Origin: Microbacterium galbinum
GTDB lineage: Bacteria > Actinomycetota > Actinomycetes > Actinomycetales > Microbacteriaceae
Assembly (NCBI RefSeq): GCF_023091225.1
Contig: NZ_JAHWXM010000001.1
Location: 2,687,913-2,751,912 of the forward strand
Length of the DNA: 64,000 bases
Direction of reading: 5' to 3'
Part shown: positions 33,541 to 42,614 of the stretch, piece by piece
Layout of the letters: every line of letters starts with the position of its first letter
How positions within the stretch are numbered: the stretch's first letter is position 1
Position numbers and translations under genes: made by a program
Notes under the pieces: model-generated
Told to the model about the DNA's origin: nothing
Databases searched by the model: none
Seen by the model: the letters and a program-made list of their open reading frames with translations, nothing else

Positions 33541-36500
33541 CGCAGTCCATCGTCCATCGTCCTGCTCGGGCCGTCCTCCCGGCGGAACCCCCGGAGGGCA
33601 TCGTGCTCACCGCGCCGCCGGCGAGCAACGACAACGCCGCCGGTTTCCCGCTGCAGTCGGTGCTGCCGATCGTCGGCAGCCTTTCGTCGATCACCATGAT
33701 GGTGCTCCTCCGGGGTAACCCGATGTTCGTCGTGATCGGCGCGGTGATCCTCGTCGTCGCTCTGGTCGGCGGCATCGGCATGGCCTTCACGACGCGCGGA
33801 AACGCGGCACGTCAGCGTCGGATGCAGCGAGAACGCTATCTCGACCACCTCGAGCACGTCCGCGCCGAGCAGCGCGACCGAGTGGCGCACGTGCGGCGGG
33901 CGGCGCTCACCCGGCATCCGTCGCCCTCGGCGCTCGTCGAGCTCGGGCACGACCCGGCGCGTCGCTGGGAATGCCGCCCCTCCGACCCCGACTTCCTGCA
34001 GGTGCGCATCGGCACCGGCGACCTCGCGGTGCTCCCGGTGGTGCTGCCCGAGGAATCGAATCCGGTGCAGCCGTACGACCCGATCATGAAGGCGGCCGCC
34101 GAGCGTTTGGTGCGCTCCGCGGGAGTGGTGCAGGGGATGCCGGCGACGATCGACCTCTCGACGGGCGGGCAGTACGCGATCGTCGGCGACCGGACGCGGG
34201 CGTTGCAGGTGGCGCGATCGATCGCGCTGCAGATCGCGACGTTCCACTCTCCCGACGAGGTGCACCTCGCGGCCGTGGTCCCGGCATCCGCCCTCGGCGA
34301 CTGGCGCGGACTCGACCTGCTCCCGCACGCAGGAGCGCCGCGCCCTGCCGCCGATCAGCCCTTGGCGCGCCGCATCGCGCCGACGCTCGACGACCTGCTC
34401 GCTCTGATCGCGCCGGAACTGCGGGATCGTGTGGCCGCCACGACGGCGGCACGCCGGGCCGGACGCCGCATCCGGCCGGTGCGGCTCGTGCTCTTCGTCG
34501 ATGAGGGCGACGGGTACGCGACGACTCCGCCGCGCTGGGACCCGGTGCTCGACGCCGCCGACCTCGGCATCACGATCGTGCACATCGTCGACGATCGCCT
34601 CAAGGAGCCCGAGCACGTCGTCGCCCGCGTCGCGGTCGATGCGGCCGGCTGCGCGATCGAGAACCCGGCCGAGCCGGGGGACCCGGTGCTCTGCGCGGCG
34701 GACGCCGTCGGGCAGGCGCTGCTCGAGACGGTCGCGCGTCCGCTCGCTGCGCTGCGGATGAGCAGGGCGACGGCGGCGGAGGCGACCGATGCGGTGGCGC
34801 CCGACCTCGGCGAACTCCTCGGCCTCGGCGACGTGGCGCAGATCGATCCGCGTCAGGCGTGGGTGCCGCGCTCCTCCGCGGACTTCCTCCGCGTGCCGAT
34901 CGGAGTCGACGACACGGGCGCTCCGGTGCTCATCGACCTCAAGGAATCCGCGCAGCTCGGTATGGGGCCGCACGGCATCTGCATCGGTGCGACGGGGTCG
35001 GGCAAGAGCGAGCTGCTGCGCACCCTCGTGCTCGGGCTCGCGGCCACGCACGGGCCGGATGACCTCAGCATGATCCTCGTCGATTACAAGGGCGGGGCGG
35101 CGTTCGCGCCGTTCGCGCGTCTCCCGCACGTCGCCGGGATCATCGACAACCTCGCCGACGATCCGCAGCTCACCGAGCGAGCGCGCGCGAGCATCAACGG
35201 GGAGGTCGTGCGCCGCCAGCAGCTCCTCAAAGCCGCCGACAACTCGGCATCGATCACGCAGTACCGGCAGCTCCGACGCAGTCGGCCCGAGTTACCGCCG
35301 TTGCCCCATCTGTTCCTCGTGATCGACGAGTTCGGCGAGCTCCTCACCGCCGAGCCGGAGTTCGTCGATCTGCTGCTCACGATCGGACGCATCGGCCGCT
35401 CGATCGGTGTGCACCTGTTGCTTTCGAGCCAGCGGATAGAGGCGGGCAAGCTCCGCGGCCTCGAGACCTACCTGTCGTATCGGATCGGGCTGCGCACGTT
35501 CTCGGCCGCCGAGAGCGCCATGGTGCTCGACACGCAGGATGCGTTCCACCTGCCGGCGATCCCCGGCTACGCCTATCTCAAGGTCGACACCTCGATCTAC
35601 ACCCGACTGCGCGCGGGCTATGTCTCGGGGCCCGTCGACGACCTCCGGGATCGGCCGGTCGAGACGACCGAGGTTCCACGGATGAGGATGATCTCCGCGT
35701 ACGACGTCGTTCAGCCGCTCCCCGAGGTCGAGGCCGACGGGGCTGCGGCGGTGCAGGAGATCTCCGCGACGGAGAACATGCCGCCCGAGCGAACAGTGGT
35801 CGACGTAGCCGTCGAGGGGCTGGCGAAGGGCGCGGTCCGCACGCGTCCGGTGTGGTTACCGCCCCTTCCCACGCGGGTCACGCTCGGTGGGCTGCTGCCG
35901 TCGAGCGGTGCGATCGAGGATGCCGCGGGGCTGAGCATTCCGATCGGTCTGCTCGATGAACCGGTGCAGCAGCGGCAGCATCCGTGGAGGCTCGATCTGA
36001 CCCGCTCCGGCGGGCATGTCAGCGTGATGGGCGCACCGCAGTCCGGTCGCTCGACCTTCCTGCGAACGGTCGCGGCGTCGATCGCGGTGACCCGTACACC
36101 GCGCCAGGTGAGCGTGTACGGACTCGACCTCACCGGCGGCGGCCTCGCACGCATCGAGGGATTCCCGCACGTGGGTGGTGTCGCGACGCGCGGGCATCGG
36201 GAGCGCGTGGGTCGCGTGCTCGAAGAACTCACGACCATGCTCGAGGTGCGCGAGCAGGCGTTCCGCGCAGAGGGGATCGACTCGGTAGATGAGCTGCGTC
36301 GCCGGCACGCCGCCGGGGAACTCCCGCAGTTGCCCTCGGCCGATGTCGTGCTGCTCGTCGACGGCTATGCGACGCTGCGTACCGATTTCGAGGAGTACGA
36401 GGGTGCGCTGCAGCGTCTCCTCGATCGCGGCGGCAGCTTCGGCATCCACGTCGTGGTCACGCTCAATCGCTGGAACGATCTGCGCTCGCCGCAGCAGGGA

Positions 36501-37460
36501 GTGATCGGCACACGGATCGAACTGGGGCTCAACGACCCGAGCGACTCGCAGGTCTCGCGCAAGCTCTCGTCGTCGCTGCGGCGCGATGAACCAGGGCGCG
36601 CACTGACGGATGCCTCGGAGTTCGCGCAGGTGGCGCTGCCGGTGCTCGAGGACGACGACTCGGTGGGCGTCGGCGAGATGCTGGAAGCGCTCGCGCGGCA
36701 GTCCGCGGAGTCGTGGGCGGGGCCGGAGGCGGCGCCGATCCGGCTGCTCCCGGAGGACCTCGACCCGCAGACGCTTGCGGATGCCGGGATCGATCCGTCG
36801 ATCATCTCCCTGGGGCTGCGGCAGGACACGATGAAGGCGTTCTCGCTCGATCTCGCACGTAGTGACCCTCACCTGATGGTGCTCGGAGACACCGGGTGCG
36901 GCAAGACGACCGTGCTGCGGGGCATCGTCCGGGGCGCGCTCGCGGGCCACACACCGGACGACTTGGTCATCGCACTCATGGATGTGCGCGGCGATCTCGC
37001 AGACGAGGTGCCCGAGCCTTACCTCGGCGGGCACGCCGCCACCGCTCCGTTGGCGCGCCAGCTCGCGGAGTCGATCGCGATCGAGCTCGACAAGCGGCAG
37101 GCGGCGAAGGCATCGGGGCCGAGGATTCTCGTGGTGATCGACGACTTCGACGTGCTGGCGGCGGGCGGCACCGAGCCGCTGCGGCCGCTGCTGCCGTACC
37201 TCGCCTCGGCGCGCGACCTCGGCTTGAACGTCGTGCTCACCCGGCCGGTGCTGGGGGCATCGCGGGCGATGTTCGACACGTCGCTGCAGGCGCTGCGCGA
37301 CACCGGCGGATCGACGCTGGTGATGAGCGGTGATCGGGGCGAGGGCCCGCTGCTGGCGAAGGTGTACGCCGAGCAGATGGTGCCGGGACGCGGGCGGTTC
37401 GTGCGTCGTGGTTCGGGGGCGACCCTCGTGCAGGTCGCGCGGTTCGCGTGCGAGAAGTGA
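33537..37460 (+). CDS. eccC: EccC-type FtsK/SpoIIIE ATPase, the motor of the secretion system
   Basis: The 1307-residue protein has two N-terminal membrane helices (about residues 40-85), an FHA-like/DUF region, then three FtsK/SpoIIIE ATPase domains. Walker A1 GATGSGKSE is near residue 484 with Walker B LVIDEFGEL near 594. Walker A2 is GAPQSGRST near 831, lacking the Lys, with VLLVDGYATL near 934. Walker A3 GDTGCGKTT is near 1117 with VVIDDFDVLA near 1196. This is the fused EccCa-EccCb layout and it recognises WXG100-type substrates. The degenerate second site is noteworthy, but loss in secondary domains is known. Confidence 0.94.
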   Translation: MTQSIVHRPARAVLPAEPPEGIVLTAPPASNDNAAGFPLQSVLPIVGSLSSITMMVLLRGNPMFVVIGAVILVVALVGGIGMAFTTRGNAARQRRMQRERYLDHLEHVRAEQRDRVAHVRRAALTRHPSPSALVELGHDPARRWECRPSDPDFLQVRIGTGDLAVLPVVLPEESNPVQPYDPIMKAAAERLVRSAGVVQGMPATIDLSTGGQYAIVGDRTRALQVARSIALQIATFHSPDEVHLAAVVPASALGDWRGLDLLPHAGAPRPAADQPLARRIAPTLDDLLALIAPELRDRVAATTAARRAGRRIRPVRLVLFVDEGDGYATTPPRWDPVLDAADLGITIVHIVDDRLKEPEHVVARVAVDAAGCAIENPAEPGDPVLCAADAVGQALLETVARPLAALRMSRATAAEATDAVAPDLGELLGLGDVAQIDPRQAWVPRSSADFLRVPIGVDDTGAPVLIDLKESAQLGMGPHGICIGATGSGKSELLRTLVLGLAATHGPDDLSMILVDYKGGAAFAPFARLPHVAGIIDNLADDPQLTERARASINGEVVRRQQLLKAADNSASITQYRQLRRSRPELPPLPHLFLVIDEFGELLTAEPEFVDLLLTIGRIGRSIGVHLLLSSQRIEAGKLRGLETYLSYRIGLRTFSAAESAMVLDTQDAFHLPAIPGYAYLKVDTSIYTRLRAGYVSGPVDDLRDRPVETTEVPRMRMISAYDVVQPLPEVEADGAAAVQEISATENMPPERTVVDVAVEGLAKGAVRTRPVWLPPLPTRVTLGGLLPSSGAIEDAAGLSIPIGLLDEPVQQRQHPWRLDLTRSGGHVSVMGAPQSGRSTFLRTVAASIAVTRTPRQVSVYGLDLTGGGLARIEGFPHVGGVATRGHRERVGRVLEELTTMLEVREQAFRAEGIDSVDELRRRHAAGELPQLPSADVVLLVDGYATLRTDFEEYEGALQRLLDRGGSFGIHVVVTLNRWNDLRSPQQGVIGTRIELGLNDPSDSQVSRKLSSSLRRDEPGRALTDASEFAQVALPVLEDDDSVGVGEMLEALARQSAESWAGPEAAPIRLLPEDLDPQTLADAGIDPSIISLGLRQDTMKAFSLDLARSDPHLMVLGDTGCGKTTVLRGIVRGALAGHTPDDLVIALMDVRGDLADEVPEPYLGGHAATAPLARQLAESIAIELDKRQAAKASGPRILVVIDDFDVLAAGGTEPLRPLLPYLASARDLGLNVVLTRPVLGASRAMFDTSLQALRDTGGSTLVMSGDRGEGPLLAKVYAEQMVPGRGRFVRRGSGATLVQVARFACEK

Positions 37461-37539
37461 GCGCCTCGTACGGATATGGCCCCGGCGGGGCATGCCAGGC
37501 ATCCCGATATGCCGCAAACGAGGACATTATGCTGTATCT

Positions 37540-39018
37540 GTGAGTGAACACGAGACACCGGAGACTCCCCAGCCCAACGACCCGGCGGCGGCCGATTCCG
37601 CGTCGGACGCGGTCCGCACGCCACCGCCCGCGCCGCCCACCCCGTCGGACGGCCCGGACGCTCCCCCGACCACGCCGCCGACCGGCCCGGATGGCTCGGA
37701 GTACGTCCCCGGCGGACACTCCCTCCCGCCCGCGGATCCGCGGCACGCTCCCGGCCACGCCTCGGCGAACGCACCCGGCGAGCCCGGTCCGGGGCTGACC
37801 GACGGCCAGCCCGCACCCGGACAGCCCGCGCCGGGCCAGCCCTACGGTCAGCCCGTGCCGGGCCAGCCTTACGGCCAGCCTGCACCCGGACAGCCCTACG
37901 GTCAGCCCGTGCCGGGCCAGCCTTACGGCCAGCCTGCACCCGGACAGCCCTACGGCCAGTCCGCGCCGGGTTTTCCGCCGGCAGGGCCGGAGATCGGCCC
38001 GAACAAGAAGCTTCCGCTCGGTGCGCTCATCGGCATCATCGCGGCGGGAGTCGTCGTCTTGCTCGTGATCGCCCTGGCCATCATCATCCCGCTGGCGGGT
38101 CGCGGCGGTGACGCCGGAGGTGGCTCGAACGGCGAGCCCGCGCAGCCCGCGGCCACCCCGGAGGAGTGGGTCGAGGAGTACCTCACCGCACTTTCGGAGG
38201 GCGATGCCGAGACGGCGCGGAAGTACGTCGACACCTCGTCCTACAGTGATGCGCTCCTCACGGACGAAGTGCTCGCGGCCTCCCTCGAGCTGGGCGCCAT
38301 CGACGATATCGAGGTCGGCGAGGCCGAGGAGGGCGAGTACAGCGACGTCGTCGTGCCCGCGACCTTCACGGTCGGCGGCACCGAGGTGACGCGCGAGTTC
38401 GAGATGTACCAGAGCGAGTACGACGGTGACATCACCATGTACAACGGAGGCGCGCGAATCTCGACCTACGGGTTCGACGACATCGGCCTCACGGTGAACG
38501 GGGTGGAGATCTCGGAGGACGCCCTGGCCTTCCCGGGTATGTACGAGTTCGCGACGAGCCTCGAAGAGTTCACGATCGAGGGCGAGACGACGCTTCTCGT
38601 CGCGGACGAGAAGAGCGAAGAGGCGGCGAGCATGCTGCGTCCCGTGCTGAGCGAGACGGGGGTGGCATCGTTCCGCGAACTGGTCACCGCCTCGCTGCGC
38701 GAGTGCCTGGCGATGAAGACTCTCGCGACCCCCTGCGGCATGGACGTCACCGGCCTCGAGCAGGACGGCTTCAGCCCCGTCGACGGAACCGTGACCCGCG
38801 CCCTCACCGCCGAGGGCGAGGCGTCGCTCGCCGCCCTCGTCGGAGAGGTCAGCGACCGCGCGGTCGTCTCGACCTACGAGTCGTTCCGCACCGACATCAC
38901 GCTCGAGGGGCAGAATGCCGCCGGTGAGCGCGGTGCGTTCGAGGTGCTCTTCGGCGCGGGGGTGCTGTCCCCGAAGGTCGACTTCGCCGCGGAGACCCCG
39001 CAGGTCGTCTGGGAGTAG
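37540..39018 (+). CDS. Proline-rich single-pass membrane protein, end of type VII locus
   Basis: The 492-residue protein has a long disordered N-terminus rich in Pro, Gly and Gln with PGQPYGQP repeats, a membrane helix at about residues 160-186 (ALIGIIAAGVVVLLVIALAI), and a 300-residue outer domain with two similar alpha/beta parts (TPEEWVEEYLTALSEGDAETARKYV begins the first, DUF4878-like). GTG 37540 lies about seven bases after a TATGCT box, so the mRNA may be leaderless. It may link the secretion complex to the envelope; the function is unknown. Confidence 0.82.
   Translation: MSEHETPETPQPNDPAAADSASDAVRTPPPAPPTPSDGPDAPPTTPPTGPDGSEYVPGGHSLPPADPRHAPGHASANAPGEPGPGLTDGQPAPGQPAPGQPYGQPVPGQPYGQPAPGQPYGQPVPGQPYGQPAPGQPYGQSAPGFPPAGPEIGPNKKLPLGALIGIIAAGVVVLLVIALAIIIPLAGRGGDAGGGSNGEPAQPAATPEEWVEEYLTALSEGDAETARKYVDTSSYSDALLTDEVLAASLELGAIDDIEVGEAEEGEYSDVVVPATFTVGGTEVTREFEMYQSEYDGDITMYNGGARISTYGFDDIGLTVNGVEISEDALAFPGMYEFATSLEEFTIEGETTLLVADEKSEEAASMLRPVLSETGVASFRELVTASLRECLAMKTLATPCGMDVTGLEQDGFSPVDGTVTRALTAEGEASLAALVGEVSDRAVVSTYESFRTDITLEGQNAAGERGAFEVLFGAGVLSPKVDFAAETPQVVWE
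37859..37966 (+). repeat. 54-base tandem repeat in the Pro/Gln-rich region
   Basis: A 54-base unit beginning GGGCCAGCCTTACGGCCAGC at 37859 recurs at 37913 almost perfectly. It encodes PGQPYGQPAPGQPYGQPV-type peptide. Such units vary easily in copy number by slippage. Confidence 0.85.
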
Positions 39019-39043
39019 TCGCGGCATCCGCTCTCGCATGCGA

Positions 39044-39078
39044 AAGGGCCCGGCATCCGAGATGGATGCCGGGCCCTT
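39044..39078. terminator. Terminator at the end of the type VII locus
   Basis: Perfect 15-base arms at 39044-39058 (AAGGGCCCGGCATCC) and 39064-39078 (GGATGCCGGGCCCTT) enclose a five-base loop. They lie 26 bases after the stop, between convergent genes. Confidence 0.8.
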
Positions 39079-39087
39079 CTGTGGTCC

Positions 39088-39138
39088 GGGCCCTTCGACA
39101 GGCTCAGGGACCCGGGGTGGCTCAGGGACCCGGGGTGG
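39088..39138. repeat. REP-like repeat with an 18-base tandem duplication
   Basis: A REP copy (39088-39114) is followed by an exact 18-base duplication of its end, CTCAGGGACCCGGGGTGG at 39103-39120 and 39121-39138. The stretch lies between the terminator and the arabinofuranosidase gene end. Confidence 0.8.
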
Positions 39139-39159
39139 CTCACGGCCCCAGAGGTGCCG

Positions 39160-40695
39160 TCAGGCGCGCGTCACCTCGAGCTCGATGACCGACCACGACA
39201 GGGCCGGCAGGGTCGCGCGCACCGTGCCGTCGACGATCTCGGCGGCGGCGAGCGGCACCATGTGCACGGTGTCGGGGGTCGTCTCGAGGTTGGCGGTCCG
39301 TCGGTCGCCGCCCTCGGGGATCGTGAGCGTCTCGGCCTGACGCACGCGCAGGTCGCCGAGGCCGTGCAGATCGATCGTCAGGTCGTTCGCCGAGTCGAGC
39401 GAGCGGTTGGCCACGAACACCACCAGGCGTCCGGTCTCCTCGTCCCACGTGGCGGCCGCATCGACCGAATCGACGTCGCCGTAGCGCTTGGTCGCGATCT
39501 GCGAGGCCGAGACGGCGAGGCGCAGGATGCGTCCCGTCGCCAGCCGCGCCATCCGCTCGAACGGCCAGAAGCTGGTCTGGCGCCAGGCCGGGCCGTTCTC
39601 CTCCGAGCGGATCGGCGCGATCACGTTCACGAGCTGCGCCTGGTTGGCGATGCGCACGCGGTCTCCGTGCCGCAGCAGGCTGTTGAGCAGGGTGCCGACG
39701 ACGACGGCATCCGTCACCGAGTAGGTGTCCTCGATGAGGCGCGGGTGCTCGCGCCAGCCGGCCTTCGCGATCTCGCCCGCCTCGACGTCGTTGTACTTGC
39801 GCTGATCCCACACGTTCCACTCGTCGAACGAGATGTCGACCTGCTTGGTGTGCTTGCCGGCGGCCTTCACGGCGTCGACCGTCGCGATGACACCCTCGAT
39901 GAAGCCGTCCATGTCGACCGACTCCGCGAGGAACGACTCGGTGTCGCCGTCGTGCTCCTGGTAGTACGCGTGCATCGAGACGAAGTCGACCTCGTCGTAG
40001 GCGTGGGTGAGCACGGTGTGCTCCCACGACCCGAACGTCGGCATCGACCTGCTCGACGACCCGACCGCCACGAGCTCGATCGACGAGTCGACCAGCTTCA
40101 TGGCCTTGGCCGACTCCTGCGCGAGACGGCCGTACTCGGCAGCGGTCTTGCCGCCGATCTGCCACGGCCCGTCGAGCTCGTTGCCCAGGCACCACAGCTT
40201 GATGTCGAAGGGCTGCTCGGCGCCGTTCTTGCGGCGCAGGTCCGACCAGTATGTGCCGCCCGGGTGGTTGGCGTACTCGACGAGTGCACGGGCCTCCTCG
40301 ACGCCGCGGGTGCCGAGGTTGATCGCCTCCATCACCTCGACGTCGGCCTCCTTCGCCCAGTCCATGAACTCGTGCAGGCCGAAGGCGTTGGTCTCGATCG
40401 TGTGCCAGGCGCCGTCGATGCGCACCGGGCGCTCCTCGACCGGGCCGACGCCGTCCTCCCAGCGGTAGCCCGAGACGAAGTTGCCGCCCGGGTACCGCAC
40501 GACCGTCGGCCCCATCTCCTTCACCAGGGCCAGAACGTCCTGACGGAATCCGCGTTCATCTGCCTGCGGGTGCCCCGGCTCGTAGATGCCGGTGTACACG
40601 CAGCGCCCCATGTGCTCGACGAAGGACCCGAAGAGCCTCCGGGGAACGTCGGCGATGGTGAAGTCGCGGTCGATGGTGATGCGGGCGTGAGACAT
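39160..40695 (-). CDS. abfA: Alpha-L-arabinofuranosidase, GH51
   Basis: The 511-residue protein lacks a signal peptide, as usual for intracellular GH51 enzymes. The acid/base Glu is in LWCLGNELDGPW (about residue 173) and the nucleophile Glu in ISFDEWNVW (about residue 292). SFVEHMGRCVYTGIYEPGHP and VVRYPGGNFVSGYRW are typical family segments, and a C-terminal beta-sandwich follows. It removes terminal arabinofuranose from arabino-oligosaccharides. It follows the importer genes on the same strand, so imported oligosaccharides are cut inside the cell. Confidence 0.95.
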   Translation of the reverse strand: MSHARITIDRDFTIADVPRRLFGSFVEHMGRCVYTGIYEPGHPQADERGFRQDVLALVKEMGPTVVRYPGGNFVSGYRWEDGVGPVEERPVRIDGAWHTIETNAFGLHEFMDWAKEADVEVMEAINLGTRGVEEARALVEYANHPGGTYWSDLRRKNGAEQPFDIKLWCLGNELDGPWQIGGKTAAEYGRLAQESAKAMKLVDSSIELVAVGSSSRSMPTFGSWEHTVLTHAYDEVDFVSMHAYYQEHDGDTESFLAESVDMDGFIEGVIATVDAVKAAGKHTKQVDISFDEWNVWDQRKYNDVEAGEIAKAGWREHPRLIEDTYSVTDAVVVGTLLNSLLRHGDRVRIANQAQLVNVIAPIRSEENGPAWRQTSFWPFERMARLATGRILRLAVSASQIATKRYGDVDSVDAAATWDEETGRLVVFVANRSLDSANDLTIDLHGLGDLRVRQAETLTIPEGGDRRTANLETTPDTVHMVPLAAAEIVDGTVRATLPALSWSVIELEVTRA

Positions 40696-40740
40696 TGCTC
40701 TCCTTGATTGCGGCGGATGCCGGGGTGCGGGGGTGCGGGA

Positions 40741-41676
40741 TCACTGACCGCCGAAGCCGCTCGTCGCGACTCCCTTGACGATCTGCTTCTGGAAGATGAG
40801 GAACACGACGATGAGCGGGAGCGCGGCGAGCACGGCCTGGGCCATGACCTGTGCGTACTGCACGCCGTAGGCGCTGATTACGGTCTGGAGCCCGACCGGC
40901 AGCGTCATGAGCGTGGTGTCGTTGACGACGAGGAACGGCCACAGGAAGTTGTTCCACGCCCCGATGAACACGAAGATCGCCACGGATGCCAGGATCGGCC
41001 GCGACAGCGGCAGCACGATCGACCAGAAGATGCGCAGGCGGCTGGCACCGTCGACGCGGGCGGCGTCCTCGAGCTCGATCGGGATCGCGTCGAAGAACTT
41101 CTTGAGGATGAACACCATCGCCGGGGCAACGACCTGCGGCAGGATCAGGCCCCAGTGCGTGTCGATCAGGTTGAACGCGAGCATCTCGTAGAACAGCGGG
41201 ATGATCAGCACCTGCGGCGGCACGACGATCGAGGCGATGATCACGACGAACAGCCACTTGCGGCCGGTGAAGTCGAGCCGCGAGAAGGCGTAGGCGGCCA
41301 GAGCCGAGACCGTCAGCGTGATGAGGGTGACGGCGACCGAGGTCCACAGGCTGTTGAGCGCCCAGACGTACACGTTGCCCTGCGAGAGGATCGCCGTGAA
41401 CGCCTCGAAGGTGGGGCCGCTCGCGCCGATCCATCCGGGATCGCCGGATGCGGCATCCGTCTCGGTCTTGAAGGCGGTCGCGACCGCCCAGAGGAACGGC
41501 AGCAGCCATCCGATCGCGAGGAGCGCCAGCACCACGAACGCGGCGATGCGCAGCGGCGAGAACGGCTTCTGGCCGGGGAGCTTCGGGCGCGCGGTGCGCC
41601 GGTGGCGGGGAACGGTGAGCGTGCGGGTGTGGTCGTCGGAGGCGGGCTCGGTGGGGATGAGGGTGGCGGAGGACAT
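40741..41676 (-). CDS. Carbohydrate ABC permease, AraQ/MalG-like
   Basis: The 311-residue protein has six membrane segments and the EAA loop (ELEDAARVDGASRLRIFWSIVLPLSRP), which docks with the ATPase. It has a long basic N-terminus of about 45 residues. Its start overlaps the stop of the partner permease by one base. With the second permease and binding protein it forms an importer of the CUT1 class; the ATPase is not encoded here and is probably the shared MsmX-like subunit. Confidence 0.92.
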   Translation of the reverse strand: MSSATLIPTEPASDDHTRTLTVPRHRRTARPKLPGQKPFSPLRIAAFVVLALLAIGWLLPFLWAVATAFKTETDAASGDPGWIGASGPTFEAFTAILSQGNVYVWALNSLWTSVAVTLITLTVSALAAYAFSRLDFTGRKWLFVVIIASIVVPPQVLIIPLFYEMLAFNLIDTHWGLILPQVVAPAMVFILKKFFDAIPIELEDAARVDGASRLRIFWSIVLPLSRPILASVAIFVFIGAWNNFLWPFLVVNDTTLMTLPVGLQTVISAYGVQYAQVMAQAVLAALPLIVVFLIFQKQIVKGVATSGFGGQ

Positions 41677-42614
41677 CACTGCTCCTTCTTGCGACGCGTG
41701 ACCAGGGCCTGCGCGACGCCGATGATGACGATGAGGGCGAAGAAGACGTACGAGATCGCCGCGGAGTATCCGAAGCGGTAGTTCACGAAGCCGGCCTCGT
41801 AGATGTACTGCACGATCGAGCGCGTGGTGTCGCTCGCGACACCGCCGAGCATCTGGTACGCCTGGTCGAACAGCTTCAGCGACGCGAGGATCTGCAGGAT
41901 GAGGATCAGCACCGTGGCCGGTCCCAGTTGCGGGAGCGTGATCGACCAGAACTGGCGCCAGGCGCCGGCCCCGTCGAGGGATGCCGCCTCGTACTGCTGC
42001 GGGGGGATGTTCTGCATGGCCGCGAGGTAGAGCAGGAAGTTGAACCCGACCGTCCACCACACCGTCGCGATCACGATCGACAGCATGTTGGTGTCGGAGT
42101 TCTGCAGCCACGCGATCGGCTCGAGACCGAAGAACTTCAGGATGTTGTTGGCCGCGCCGATCTGCGGGTTGAAGATCCAGACCCAGATCTGCGAGATCAC
42201 GGTGGACGCGAGCAGGTACGGCATGAAGAACGACAGCCGCCAGAGCCACTGCCCGGGCAGGCCGCGATCGACGAGTGCCGCCATGAGCAGCGCCACGGCG
42301 ACGAGCGGCACGGTCGACAGCAGCGTGAACCACACCGTGTTCCACATCGACTGCCACATGACGGGATCGACGAGGGCTTCGGCGTAGTTCGCGAAGCCGA
42401 CGAACCCTCCGCCGGCGCCCGTGAGCGACTGGTCGGTGAAGCTCAGATAGATGCCGTGCAGGATCGGCCATGCCAGGAACAGCACGAAGGCGATGAGGAA
42501 CGGAACCAGGAAAGCCCAGCTGATGAGCTGCTCGCGCTTGCGGGAGCCGGCGCGGCGGAGACGGAAATCGGATGCCCCGCCGGTGACGAGGGTGCGGGTG
42601 GCGGTCGAGGTCAT
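41676..42614 (-). CDS. Carbohydrate ABC permease, AraP/MalF-like
   Basis: The 312-residue protein has six membrane segments (SWAFLVPFLIAFVLFLAWPIL is the first) and EAA loop QYEAASLDGAGAWRQFWSITLPQLGP. Its start overlaps the binding-protein stop by four bases. It pairs with the downstream permease to form the translocation channel for arabino-oligosaccharides, inferred from the neighbouring GH51 gene. Confidence 0.92.
   Translation of the reverse strand: MTSTATRTLVTGGASDFRLRRAGSRKREQLISWAFLVPFLIAFVLFLAWPILHGIYLSFTDQSLTGAGGGFVGFANYAEALVDPVMWQSMWNTVWFTLLSTVPLVAVALLMAALVDRGLPGQWLWRLSFFMPYLLASTVISQIWVWIFNPQIGAANNILKFFGLEPIAWLQNSDTNMLSIVIATVWWTVGFNFLLYLAAMQNIPPQQYEAASLDGAGAWRQFWSITLPQLGPATVLILILQILASLKLFDQAYQMLGGVASDTTRSIVQYIYEAGFVNYRFGYSAAISYVFFALIVIIGVAQALVTRRKKEQ

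Noticed and set aside
32238..35129. Very long open frame on the minus strand
   Set aside because: It lies entirely opposite eccD, the MinD-like gene and eccC; its translation is Arg/His-rich low complexity, typical of antisense frames in GC-rich DNA.
37811..37971. Short periodic repeats considered as a CRISPR or VNTR array
   Set aside because: They are in-frame codons for PGQPYGQP peptide and have no spacers.
39088..39138. Insertion-sequence end with target duplication
   Set aside because: The 18-base duplication is an internal tandem copy of the REP end; no transposase or terminal inverted repeats are present.
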